A stretch of 64,000 bases of DNA from Chlorops oryzae (Eukaryota > Arthropoda > Insecta > Diptera > Chloropidae), in assembly GCA_020466095.1 (NCBI GenBank), contig CM035808.1, forward strand, positions 75,137,188 through 75,201,187, read 5' to 3'. This document shows positions 43,790-54,806 of this stretch, piece after piece. Position numbers and translations under genes: made by a program. Numbering within the stretch: position 1 is the first letter of the stretch; each line of letters opens with the position of its first letter. The notes beneath the pieces are model-generated. The model worked only from the letters and a program-made list of their open reading frames with translations. It was not told where the DNA came from and did no database searches.

Positions 43790-44150
43790 TAACTTGCATC
43801 TGATCCTGAGTCGACCAATAGGGTGATGCTGCCACTGATAGCCTGATTGCAGGGAATTTCGATGTAGGCATCATCCTTTTGAGTGTCCGTTATGGCAGTT
43901 CAATGTAAAAATCGAGGCGTGTTTCTATCGCATTGTGAGCCTACCGTTCTGATACTGTCGTTGATAGCCTGTTTACAGGATACTTCAACGCATTCATCTC
44001 TTTGTGGGCCATTATGTGCAAACGTCAACAGTTTTTTCGCGCTTTGGAGAACATTGGTATACAAACTTTTTATGCGTCTTTTGTTTTCTTGCCCTATTTC
44101 AAACATATTCTTTATTCTTGCCGCTTCCATCTTGCATACCGGGTAGGTGA
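43790..44150 (-). pseudogene. Gypsy element A aspartyl protease, active-site half
   Basis: Minus-strand DDAYIEIPCNQAISGSITLL then LVDSGSDAS at about 43830-43800: the DSG active site of a retroelement aspartyl protease preceded by the usual beta-strands. Immediately upstream a similar stretch DECVEVSCKQAINDSI (43990-43950) looks like a duplicated first strand. A frameshift or stop follows the active site before the DINE-1 insertion. Confidence 0.7.
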
Positions 44151-44177
44151 ATACTGTAACAGTGTTTTTAAAAGATA

Positions 44178-44912
44178 GGTGAGAGGTGGGTACCTCGGTC
44201 CGGATTTCACTATTTTCAATGCAATAAATTTTACAAAAGATTATCTTTGATGTTTCTTTTATATTATTCTTCCCATATATTTAAGGCATTACAATGACGA
44301 GTCAATTACAGTTTTACCTCTGAACAATAAAAAGAAAACCTACTTTATCCATACCAACCTCGAACGGTCCAAGGAACACCATGCAAGTGAAACTCTTTTC
44401 GGTACGATTCTTTGTTATCTTATAAAGAACAGAGAGGCATTTTTCTAAATTCGTTCAAAATATGAAACACAAGCCAATACTCATCTAAAATTTGTACCTT
44501 GGACCGGTCCATGGTACACTTGTAAGCATATGTCCGAGATACACCTTCGGCTTGTTTTAAAAAATATCAACAAAAAATTTATATTTTGGAATCAAAACAG
44601 AAGAATAACTCATTCTATGTTTTGAAAATAAGTAAAATGACTATTCTTTATTTGTAGAACTCAAAAACTGTGATTCAGTTTTGCACCAAAGCTGTGGCTT
44701 TCGTCTTAAAATAAATACTTTTTTGCAGAAAAATAAAATTAATCCCTTTTTTCTACTTGTCCGTATAGCTCGACACTCTGAAGCAAACAAAAGTCAAACA
44801 GTAGCTTGAGTGGAACATTCCATAGAAGAACATATGCATGTATGTGCAGTAGTTGAGCGGGAATCTACACCCGGACCGAGGTACAATCGGTCTAAGGTAC
44901 ACACCTCTCCCC
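44178..44912. mobile_element. MITE-like element with inverted ends in element A
   Basis: The left end GAGAGGTGGGTACCTCGGTC (44181) and the inverse of the right end GAGAGGTGTGTACCTTAGAC (44909) match at 17 of 21 positions. It contains further GGTCC/GGTAC words (ACCGAGGTAC at 44877) and no coding frame. It lies between the gag and protease pieces of element A. A target duplication is not clear. Confidence 0.5.
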
Positions 44913-45006
44913 TACTCTCTTCTTTTTATTTTCTTTTATAATTTTCTTTTCGTCGGTCTCACCATTAAAGTGTATTTCCATCTTTCCGCTTATTTCGTTT
45001 CTGACG

Positions 45007-46891
45007 TTATTCGTTGTTGTGTTTCGCTCTCATACTTAGTTTTTGTTGCTCGTTCCGTGGTATTTGTCTTTTGGACTTTCCCCATCTCTTAGTGGTTAAA
45101 AATCCATTTCCTAAGCTATCCAAGGGAACCTCTTTCGGAATAAGTTTTTTATATTCCGAAATCGTAGTTTCCTTTTCGTTAAGATGACCTGCTCCTTGTT
45201 TCTGACTTTGACTCGGGGCAGGATTTGGCCGCTCTTTTACTTTTGTGGGCATCCCAGTCTATTGGCCGAGACTGGGCCACTGGGAGTTTCCCGCGTTCTG
45301 CTGCTCTTGTTGAAACAGTTTCTGGCTATATGCCCGAATTCTTTGCAAAGGAAACACTGTATTTGGTTGTTGTGTGTGTTTTGCTGTGTAGCCCCTTTTC
45401 CGCAAAATTTATTGGTGCGATGTCCTTTAAATTGACATTTATCGCAGAAAAGGCTGCTTAACTTGGTCCAACAACCATCAACTTTATGTCCTATTTTCCC
45501 GCAGTGTGTGCAAGTTGGCTTAGATGCCTTACTGGCCTCCATTATTGGCTGTTTGTTTTTCATGAAGTCAGGACTTTCATCGTGTCCATACGTTCCACAC
45601 AGCTTGCAATAGGGCGTATTCCTTATTTTAACACATACGACTCGTGTGTGGCCTTGCTGTTGGCAGAATAAACATATCAGTTCTGTTGATAGTGCCGAAT
45701 TAATAGTATTTATGTTAAATTTGTCAGATTTCAAAATTTTTTTCGGAATTTTATGCCGTATTTGTGAGATCTCGCAAAATGGGATCTGTTATGTTTATAA
45801 GTGACTGTTTCAGAAAATGATATTTCAGTCCTGTAATGAAATGTCTTTCTGACAGATATTGGTATTCCCATAGCTTCGCTCTTGATTCTTCCGTAGTCAA
45901 TTTTTTTTGATCATTTCTTCAGCCTCTTTTAGATACGTTTCCATTTGACCTCCAAACAGCGACACGGACTCACCTGTTTGTTGATGTCCGTTTATAATAT
46001 CCGCTCTAATTTCTTCCAAGGTTCTTACTGTTGCGTATTTTCGTTGCACAAAGTCGCGGAGGTCATTTAGAGTCTCGAACTTTCTGGTGCCAATTGTGTT
46101 GAACGCAGCCCCCGACAGTCGCTGCCTTATACATGTAATGGCTTTCTGCATGTCCTCCGGGGCAACCACACAATTGAGCAATTCTATGCCATTGACAAAT
46201 TTTATTACGTCCGCCTAAAACTCAAGTCCTCTTGCTCCGGAAAAAGATGGTACGGAACGTTGGACATTTTTGACAATTTCTGCAACATTCTGTGAATTTG
46301 CCATTGTTACTTGAATTTCGGGTATTTGCACTTGTGTTGGTGTTTTTACAGTTGATTCGTTGATTGGCGTTGTGGTGGAATTTTCTGATGTACGTCTTGC
46401 GGGAAGTGGAGATGTACTGCAAACTATTCTTAATTCTCTCTTCAGATTTCCAATTTCTACTTTCAGAAATTGAATTTCTTTCTCCTTTTCTTTGAGAGTG
46501 GCTTTGTTCTTTTTTATGGACTCCGATTTGTCCTTTCCTACTGCTGTCTGAAGAGCTTCCTTACGTAATCAATCTGCTCCTCTGATTCTTCTATCAGCAA
46601 GGTCTCTTGATAGATTTTCTCCCTCAAATCTAGCCAACTTTCTCTTCCAATTGTCGTATTTTCTCCTTGGCGTCTGCTTTGATATGGTTACCGAATTGTT
46701 CGCTTTTTCTATTAAAAAAAACTGCTTCTTCCAATTGATTAAACCGAGCTGGTGCATCTTGATTTGAAGCTAATAGTAAAAGTTATTTGTTTTAGTTTGA
46801 CTTCTCTTATCAATTCCCACGCTTCTGCTTGAAGCTAGCGTGTTCTTCAGATTCTTTTAGTTGTTGTCGCAAAGCTTCGTACTCATTTTCC
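45007..46891 (-). pseudogene. Gypsy element A gag with five zinc-knuckle-like motifs
   Basis: Start MENEYEALRQQLKESEEHAS at 46891, Lys/Glu-rich coiled coil, then (after frameshifts) EIVKNVQRSVPSFSGARGLE (46275) and capsid blocks NCVVAPEDMQKAITCIRQRL and LRDFVQRKYATVRTLEEIRA. The nucleocapsid part 45734-45237 is one open frame with CLFCQQQGHTRVVC, CKLCGTYGHDESPD (last Cys lost), CTHCGKIGHKVDGC, CDKCQFKGHRTNKFC (5-residue last spacer) and CFLCKEFGHIARNC. A basic Pro-rich tail follows to about 45007. Family role: RNA binding and capsid. Five knuckles is many for gypsy Gag, which often has one to three. Confidence 0.8.
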
Positions 46892-47277
46892 ATAAACTAC
46901 TTTATTTGACGGATCCCTCCGTTTTAAGTAAAAAAAAAACTTCCGTATAAAACTCGGTATAAAATTAAAATGCTTAGTGGCGTCGTGTATTTACTGTTGC
47001 AAGGGGCACAATTTTTTAAATTGTTATATACATATATGTGTACTCACCATGCTATATGCGTACTCTGAACTGGCTGTTATTTCTTGTTGTTTGGTGCTGT
47101 CGGCTTTTACTTGCGTCCCTTGTTTAATTTTTTTATTATATATATATACATATATAATATATTTTTATAAAATTTTTATTTACGGTACTCTGTTATGCCC
47201 TTATTGCGTTTGTGCTGCTAAAATGTCCTTCGGACGTTTCACTCGCACCCGGACCCTGACGAATTAGGATTCACCAC
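46892..47277 (-). promoter_or_regulatory. Leader and primer-binding site of element A (candidate)
   Basis: About 385 bp between the gag start and a possible LTR. On the minus strand TGGTGAATCCTAATTCGTC (47276-47258) lies one base after the presumed LTR end and could be the PBS. A (TA)n tract sits at about 47140-47170. Confidence 0.45.
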
Positions 47278-47700
47278 TGTTCGACAGGGTATAGCAGTGC
47301 AGTACAAAAAGTGTTAAAAAATTAAAAACACTATCCTGGTACCCTTCATGGCAGTTAAAGCAGTGCGTCCGAGCTCAGAAATCAGTTATCAAGCCATAAC
47401 CACCACAATAGCGTAAGCGTGAAAAAATTATATTCTCTGAAAAACCCTTGTGGAATTGGAAATTTAAAAAAAAGGCAAATTGTCGCTTGAATAATTTTTG
47501 GCTGGGCCCTACCCTTGTAACGGAAAATTGGATAGTGCTCAAATTTTTACAGATTAAAGCTTTGTTGTTTTATTTTAAGAAATTCTAACATAGAAGCAAA
47601 TTTGTTGCTTAAGCTATCTTATCGATTCGGGCTCGATATAGAATAGGAATAGGTTATGCAAACATAATTGCTGGTGTCCGACCGAAGGTAGATTTTCAGC
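47278..47700 (-). mobile_element. Candidate 5' LTR of gypsy element A (outer end not fixed)
   Basis: It starts on the plus strand as TGTTCGACAGGG, next to the candidate PBS, so on the minus strand the LTR would end ...CGAACA. I could not find a clear second copy: the 3' LTR near 27108-27953 does not obviously match, so the call rests on position only. Confidence 0.35.
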
Positions 47701-48033
47701 CTTAACCTAACCTTTATTGGGTCTCTAACCTTTTAGCGGATGAATTGCTCAAGCACACAAACATTAGGAAATAATAAAAAATTATTCAAGTTGTATGTTT
47801 TACAAAGATTCCACTTAACGTCAAAATAAACGACACAGATCCAATTCTCAGCGAGTACGCGCAGACCGATGTTTCTTGTATGATGCTGTTTGACCTGTAT
47901 GTGCAGATGTCTGTACCAATATAAAAAATGGGCACTCGTTGCGCACAGGGCCTGTGTCGCTTATTTTGCCGTAAGCTACAATTGGTCAATTGTACAATTG
48001 CAACGAAAACCCTGACGGATAGTGGAAACGTAT
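47701..48033. other. No gene seen
   Basis: AT-rich sequence; possibly the outer part of the candidate LTR. Nothing recognisable. Confidence 0.3.
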
Positions 48034-49160
48034 TCTATGGAACAATATAGACACTAATCAAATAATATATAGATGTCTCACGTCGAGCAAAACTTTGTTT
48101 GCTAGCGATACTGAGCTCTAGCTCCTAGCGAAAGAAATCTAGCAATCGGAAAAATTCGGGTTTTTTACTTTTGCATTCGCGTAGCAACAGAAATGATTCA
48201 GTATGAAACTGAATTCGAAACAGTGCTGAGCTATGTCCTTTTGCCCATTTCTTTTATTTAATGTTGTTTTTGTTACGACGTTTTACATATGTATGTATTT
48301 GTGTATGAATCTGTTCATGCTTCAAACGAAAAAATTTAAAAATTTCAATTTGGGCTTCATGCGTATGTGAGAAGTTCTGAAGTTGCCCTGCAGTAAGTGT
48401 CCTCGTCACCAGGTACTAGTGACAAACTGTACCCGGAACACTAAATTCTCCTCTTGATATTTTGTATGAACAAATGTATATGCGGCTTTGAAAAAATTTT
48501 TACGCCAACAATTATAAAAAAGGGTTCAAAGTCCAAATTGCAGGACTTTTTAAAAGTCAAGATAATCACCTGCGTGGAGATTCGAACTCGAACCTATGGG
48601 TTAATGAGTGCACACACTATCCACTACGCCACGAAGCCGTCTTCTTCATACTAAAGCAAGTGTACAAGTAATTGTTATTGTAATTGGATCCGTTGTCTCT
48701 AATGTATAACCAGTTTCAGCATCAACTGATGTCTTCTCGCAAATACGTTCATACAAAATATCAAGAGGCGAATATAATGGCATGGGTACAGTTAATTACT
48801 AGTACCTGGTGACGAGGACATTTACTGCAGGACAACTTCAAAATTTCTCATATACGCATGAAGCCCAAATTGAAATTTTAAAATTTTTGGTTTCTAGCAT
48901 GAACAGATTCATACACAAATACATACATATGTAAAACGTCGCAACAAAAACAATCGCAATTTGCAAAAGGACATAGCTTAGCATTGTTTCGAATTCAGTT
49001 TCATACTGAATGATTTCTGTTGCTTCGCGAATGCAAAAGTAAAAAACCCGAATTTTTCCGATTGCTAGATTTCTTGCGCTGGGAGCTAGAGCTCAGTATA
49101 GCGAGCGAACAAATTTTTGTTCGGCGTGCGACATCTATATATTATTTGATTAGTGATATA
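48034..49160. mobile_element. Foldback-type inverted-repeat element with long arms
   Basis: The left arm from CACTAATCAAATAATATATA (48052) to about 48438 and the right arm from about 48782 to 49155 are reverse complements with a few percent change over about 370-385 bp (for example CCTCGTCACCAGGTACTAGT at 48401 and ACTAGTACCTGGTGACGAGG at 48798). The spacer of about 340 bp contains a tRNA-like unit. The outer flanks ATATAGA and ATATATA might be a target duplication. No transposase. Confidence 0.75.
48571..48641 (-). repeat. tRNA-derived SINE-like unit in the foldback loop
   Basis: Minus strand GGCTTCGTGGCGTAGTGGAT (A box TGGCGTAGTGG) and, about 30 bp later, AGGTTCGAGTTCGAATCTCC with a B box-like GTTCGAATC. 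A T-arm pairs in 4 of 5 positions; the acceptor does not pair. It begins with the same 16 bases as the unit at 24312, so both come from one tRNA-derived family. Confidence 0.55.
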
Positions 49161-50010
49161 TATAAAAGGTGAATTTAGATATATATCGATACAATTACAA
49201 CGATTTCAGTATCAAAACTAAACTTTCATGATCGATTGAACAATATATTGAATCATTTTGTGGGCTTTTACACAAACCACCTTAAATATGTCTTGCTGAT
49301 AAATAACAAGAACGGACTCTTAAATTCAGAAAATTTTTGTGAAATGTTCCTTTTGGGGGGCTTAAAACCACAAAAACCCTGTGCCCCGTTTTTGCGCCTT
49401 TGGGTAAGGATGCAAAGTGAATCTTTGCTCTTAGACAAACCCAATAGCCCAGCTTCTTCGCCGAAGCAGTTCAACCATTTACTTTTTTGTGTCCGCACTC
49501 TTAACAACATTCATAGAGCCATGAAGGCGATTTTAAAATGCAGCCCAGTTCCAACGTATCCACTTTTTATATTTAACTCAACAAATCAAAGAACACTTTT
49601 AAAATACTCAAGAAAAAATATTGTTCAGTAGAGACTCATGCTGGTTTAAGAATATTGCATTTAAATGATTTTAGCTAGTGTAATTTTTGAATTTAAATTA
49701 AAGTCTGATTTTGCGCAAAAAATGAAAGTATTGCAATATGAAACATTATTTTATTTCTGGATTTAAAGAAACTAAATTCAGGTTAAATGCAGCGACAAGT
49801 GGTAAAATCACAAAAGCTAAACTCATATAAATACAATAGTATCTAACCAGCATTAGTTTTTCAAAAAACTTCCATTCCTCTGTTACATTGATGGTTCAGC
49901 GTGGTTCATGGAGAGCTGTCGCCTGGTAAATGTTGTTTCTGCAAATAAGTTATCGTTCACTGTTATTAAAGTTTTAATTCTTGACTCAATTACTTTTAGT
50001 TTTTTTTGCT
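49161..50010 (-). other. Downstream flank and likely 3' UTR of the Irk gene
   Basis: Follows the Irk stop codon on the minus strand. An AATAAA (reverse of TTTATT at about 49750) could be its polyadenylation signal. A somewhat GC-richer patch at 49350-49550 with open frames on both strands (131 codons on plus) has no recognisable motif. Confidence 0.4.
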
Positions 50011-50801
50011 TTACTGACCTGGCGTATTAAAACCCTCGTGAATTTTATATATTTCATTCAACTCTCGAGCACTGCATAGTGGGGTATCAACTTGAGTTGT
50101 CTCATTAAAGCGAGCATAATCAACTTCATATGCTTGCCGATCCTTATTGTAGACTACGACTGGATCGAAGCGATGTCCCCACAAAATCTCCGTATTAATA
50201 TAACTCGATCGTGCTTGTGTTGACTGACCAGTGGACTCCACAGTACCTTCTAGAATAACAACTATTTCAAATTTATCTTGAAGCATATCAGTAGCTGACA
50301 TATTATAAAGCGGTGAGTTCTCGTCAATCTTGTGCTCAATAACCATTGGCCAAATAAAGAACAAGCTTGAGCCACAATCATCGGAGCCTATTTCTAGTTC
50401 AGTAAAATATTGTGTCATGTGCTCGCCTTCTTTTGTTGAACGAGTTCGTATTAACTGAGCGCGCACACATGCGCCAATTATATGTGATTTTCGCATGTCT
50501 CCGATTCGAAACATAAGTTCCAGTTGTCCGTCTCGCTGACAAATAACGGCGTGTTTTGAAAAGAGAAGAGTTTGCGCACGGTGCTTGGCGCGTGTCATTT
50601 TGGCAAAAACAATTCCCGCCATAAATGCTGATGAAATAACACCATAAATCGATTGGAAACACATCATGAATATAGCTTCCGGGCATTCAGGAGATGTTGT
50701 TCGAACACCATAGCCAATGGTGTGCTGAGTTTCAATTGAAAATAGAAAGCACGATGTAAAGCCATCAATCGCAGACACACACGGAGCCCAGCCAGATTCC
50801 T
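50011..50801 (-). CDS. Inward-rectifier potassium channel (Irk family), last coding exon
   Basis: It begins after the splice acceptor TTTTATTTGCAG (50802) in phase (two bases complete a codon) and ends at TAA 50011-50013: 263 codons. Seen: the pore loop with filter TIGYG (ETQHTIGYGVRTTSPECPEA), the second membrane helix MMCFQSIYGVISSAFMAGIV, the PIP2-binding-type basic KMTRAKHRAQTLLFS, and the cytoplasmic immunoglobulin-like domain with MFRIGDMRKSHIIGA, VRAQLIRTRSTKEGE, FFIWPMVIEHKIDENSPLYN and the end ELNEIYKIHEGFNTPGQ. The first helix and N-terminus must lie in upstream exons above 50802, not found here. Role: inward K+ current across the plasma membrane; in insects in renal tubules and salivary glands among others. 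No stop or frameshift: a live host gene. Irk1, Irk2 and Irk3 cannot be told apart safely. Confidence 0.93.
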
Positions 50802-52080
50802 CTGCAAATAAAAATAAATTTTTCACAATATTACAAATACCATCCGCATAACATTTTATATCAATAATTGAAGAACTGAAATTAATAAATTTTGGAAAGG
50901 TTGCCCAACTATTTATAAAAATTTTGTTAAACTGCGACGACAACTAGCAAGAATGAAATAAATGCTGATTGTAATCGTTGTGGTTATAACATCAGCTTTT
51001 GGGAAATTATCATGTTTATCGATGGCAGCTGCAAACAGAGCTTGTAACTGGAACCGAAACCGAAACCGTAACTGTAACCGCTTTGAATCGATTAATTTTC
51101 CTAACCGTAATAAAATCAAAACCAATATTTTGTCTTATCAAACCAGTTCCCGAACGGAATTCGAAACGGTTTCTGAAAAAATTTCCAGCTCCTACCCCGC
51201 AATTACTTTTATTTGATGTTCACAAAATGCGCCACATAAACTCACTCTCACCGATCAGTCAGCCGTGTGGGTGTCCAGCAGGACAAACACTTTGGTGAAT
51301 TTATTGGGTCATACCGGTGACATTATCATGCATGGCACCTTGGGAGACAAGTCATCGTTGAAGGGTTGTGTTCATGAACTTAAATCTCATTGGCTACTTA
51401 AATATAAAAAGGGTCTTAGAGTAAGCTGAGTGTTAAGGAAAAGCTTTCGTTATACTACTGACCAACATAAAGTTATTATAGACTTCGCACTTCATTGAAA
51501 GAGAGGATTTATTGTAAATTTCGGAGATTGATATGGCAACGCTACTCAATATTAAACGAAATGTTCATTATTTTATTGGAAATCATCTACTTAAGGGGAC
51601 CTTCTGGTCTGGAACACGAACATTAAGGGTATATTCATGATTTTTTTTTTTGTATTAAGACCAGGGCTGGGCGCAATACATAAGCAAACCTAAGCGCATG
51701 AACGTGTAGTGGTGCAACAACTTCATAAAATACAAATTCGCTCTTCAGTTTGCGAAGACGAGCGACATAGGTTTTACCTTCAGAAGCATTCATGCCAAAC
51801 TAAACTCACAAAGCATTATTTTAACGAAAACAGCTCTCTGCTTTGCACTGAAAGAATTGTAGGGGTTCATGTTTTAGTGTCAGTGAAAGTTTTAAAACAA
51901 AACTAAATTATGTTAAAATTAAAAAAGGAAATTTTAATTGCAAAATAAAAAGCTTTGTTTCAAGGAATTGATAAGTTCATCAAAATCGAAGCTGGCTTAG
52001 TCCTAAAAAAGAGAGAAACATGCAAATATATAATATAAAAAAGAGGTGCTAAGCCTAAAAATGCGTTATACGCCAAAACC
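50802..52080. other. Irk upstream intron or flank, no further exon found
   Basis: Contains a short GAAACC/GTAACC-type repeat (51048-51085). An unassigned open frame on plus, 51217-51429 (70 codons, no start before MHGTLG), is somewhat GC-richer than its surroundings; I recognise no domain. Confidence 0.4.
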
Positions 52081-53393
52081 TATTACACAGTAACACAATT
52101 TTCAACTCTCTAAAAATCAGCTACGTAAGCACCTGAGCGTTTGAAAGGTTAGCAAAGTAGAAGTTCAATCCTAGCTAGATTTTGAATTATTAGTCAAACT
52201 TTTCGTTTTATGGCCACTCCCATTTTTGGGGCGTTTTAAACAACATGCCTTCTTTATAATGCTTATATCTCGAAAAATATTGGAGATATCACTTTTGAGT
52301 CTTCTGAGAAGTTGAAGTCCACAAAAACTTTTTAACTTTTCATCTTCAGGCCTCAAATTTAAAAATGATCAAGAAACTTGGGGTTTTTGCGTGGGTTTTT
52401 GCTTTTTCTTGAAAATCATTGAAAAATCAACCATAAAATATGTAACAATAATGTAAAAAAAATTTTGGCAAACAACTTTTCCGAATACATCATTGTGATC
52501 AGATGAACTTTGGATGCAGTTTTCGATACTCTAAGAGAAAAATCACTTATTCGAATTGATGTTCGGTGTTCGGTCGGAACGGAAAGTATAAATGAAATTG
52601 TTTATGTAAAATAAAATAAATATTCAAGCTAATTTAGTTCCTTTTTTTATTTTTGTTATTTCACTCTCGTTCTCACTATCGACATCAGTTGATGTTTCCG
52701 ACGCGCTGCTTTCATTTTCGAAACCATTTTTCGAAAATGAAAGCAGCGCGTCGGAAACATCAACTGTCGTAGATAGTGAGAACGAGAGTGAAATAAAACA
52801 AATTTAAAAAAAAACTAAATTAGCTTCAACGTCTTATTTTATGTTACATAAACATTTTCATTTATACTTGCCGTTCCGACCGAACACCGAACATCAATTC
52901 GAATAAGTGATGTTTCTCTTAGAGTATCGAAAACTGCATCCAAAATTCATCTGATCACAATGATATATTTGGAGAAGTTGTTTGTTAAAAAATTTTTATA
53001 TTATTGTAGCATATTTTATGGTTGATTTTTCAATGATTTTCAAGAAAAAAGCAAAAACCACGCAAAAACCCAAACTTTCTTGATCATTTTTAATTTGAGG
53101 CCTGAAGATGAAAAGTTACAAAGTTTTTGTGTACTAGTGTATTGTAGATCACTTTAAGGACTTCAACTTCTCGGAAGACTCAAAAGAGATATCTCCAATA
53201 TTTTTCGAAATATAAGCATTACGAAGAAGGCATGTTGTTTAAAACGCCCCAAAAATGGGAGTGGCCATAAAACGAAAAGTTTGACTAATAATTCAAAATC
53301 CAGCTAGAAGTGGACTTGTACTATGCTAACCTTTCAAACACTTAGGTGGTTATGTAGCTGATTTTTTTACTGTCGCACTGTGTTATTAATAAA
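52081..53393. mobile_element. 1.3-kb near-perfect palindrome
   Basis: The centre is at about 52726 (TTTCATTTTCGAAA, CCATT, TTTCGAAAATGAAA). Arms of about 640 bp match from GCAGCGCGTCGGAAACATC outward through GTTTTAAACAACATGCCTTC (52227) and its complement (53231), to AAAATCAGCTAC (52115) and GTAGCTGATTTT (53355). The outer ends ACACAGT and ACTGTGT are at 52085 and 53387. No coding frame. It could be a foldback element or two head-to-head MITEs. Confidence 0.8.
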
Positions 53394-53992
53394 ACTAATA
53401 CTATTAATGAAAAATATTCGAAAAAACATTGTCTGGAAAAAGACAGATTGATAATTTTAAAATTTCGTATGCTTCAATCTGCACAGTGTATGGCACTCGA
53501 GGTATAATCTTTCGTAAAAATATTCCGAAAATCAATTCGCATAAATCATTCGACAAACGTCTTCCCTCATTCGCTTCTTAACAACAACTGAGCTCGTTTC
53601 GAGTGTGCTCTTTATATCTGTACACGCGAGCAACGCATTTTTGCTCTCATTTGCTCGTTTCGTGCTCGCGTGCCCACCCCTGATTAAGACAAATAAAAAA
53701 CGGGTTTCTAAGTTTGCAGGCTTAATATCTTATTTTTCGGCAAACTGAAAAAACTTTGTTGTATTTATTTTTTTTTTTTTATTTGAAAAGTGGCGCCGAA
53801 AGGGACCATCTTTGAAAAACGTACCAGCGTAACGTACACGATCTTTTAAGTTCGGGTTATCTCAATGAAAAAAAAAAATACATATCGCTCCCTGGCTAAT
53901 AAGTCGGCACAATTCAAAACTTTTTTAATCAATTTTTTTATGTTCGATTGCATTTTTCTGTAAGAATCCCAATACCTAGAAAATTAACGCTT
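53394..53992. other. No gene seen
   Basis: AT-rich interval; nothing recognisable on either strand. Confidence 0.4.
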
Positions 53993-54806
53993 TGTTGGAA
54001 TCTAAGAAAACAAAGCGCTCAGACGGGGTCGAGCGTATAAACGTTCCTTTATTCCAATGCTGAGATATAGGAAACCAAGCGCTAAGACAGTGTCGAGCGT
54101 ATGATAGTCGCTTTATTTCCTTTTAAATAAAATATTGTTTCTAAGGTTTAATCGTTTTATTTAATGTTTGTGAATCCTTTGGTCTTAAAAAAATTACTAT
54201 ATCCTAATTTGAAACTGCCCTATGCTTCCGACGTCGTGGCCCGTGGATGAGTACGCTCGCAGAAGAAGTCCCGTTCTAGTCGTCGAAGCTCCGTTTATAT
54301 ACTACTGTCCGCGATCGTCGTGGATTCTTCCCGAACACATTGCACAAGCTTGACCGCGACCTTCACCCGCAATTGTATCGACATTGCCATATTTTTGTTG
54401 TTGCTACATGAAGCTATTCCGATGTTCCAATTGCTTCTTCTGTAGTTGGTATTGTTGTTGCCAGCGATCGGATTGCAATTGGGCATTTGCTGTGCCAGTG
54501 CTGAGATTTTTCAATCGTGCATGTACGGTGCCTGTGTTTTTGTTGCTAGCTGTCGCCCTGCAAATGCATGCACCGTGTTTGTGCTTAAGGTTCTTGTAAT
54601 TTCCAGCGATCGGGTTGCGCATATTCTTATGCTCGTGCTGGTGTTGTTGTTGTAGTAGCCAAATTGTCTCTGTCAGCGGTTTTCGCTGGCTGTTACTTTT
54701 CAGTAGCGTTGAATCACCTTGACGAAGAAATTTATAAGAGCAGGTCACTGCCTTTTGTTTGCAGTTTTAAGGTGACCACATGTGAGTTTGGGAGAGACTC
54801 ACAACA
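53993..54806 (-). mobile_element. LTR of a Ty3/gypsy-like element, minus strand (814 bp)
   Basis: Ends TGTTG...CAACA. On the minus strand it starts TGTTGTGAGTCTCTCCC after a purine tract (AAAGGGGGAGGGA, 54819-54807), so it is a 3' LTR. A TATA box CTTATAAATTTC lies about 75 bp in (54730). Near the other end two direct copies of AAGCGCTNAGAC..GTCGAGCGTAT (54013 and 54077), each next to an AATAAA, look like duplicated R/U5 polyadenylation sequence. Confidence 0.6.

Noticed and set aside
49236..49631. 131-codon plus-strand frame beside the foldback element
   Set aside because: No recognisable motif, lies antisense to the likely Irk 3' UTR, and a minus-strand frame also exists; not supported as a gene.
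51217..51429. 70-codon open frame starting without Met
   Set aside because: Composition looks slightly coding-like but I recognise no domain and see no splice context; left as unassigned.
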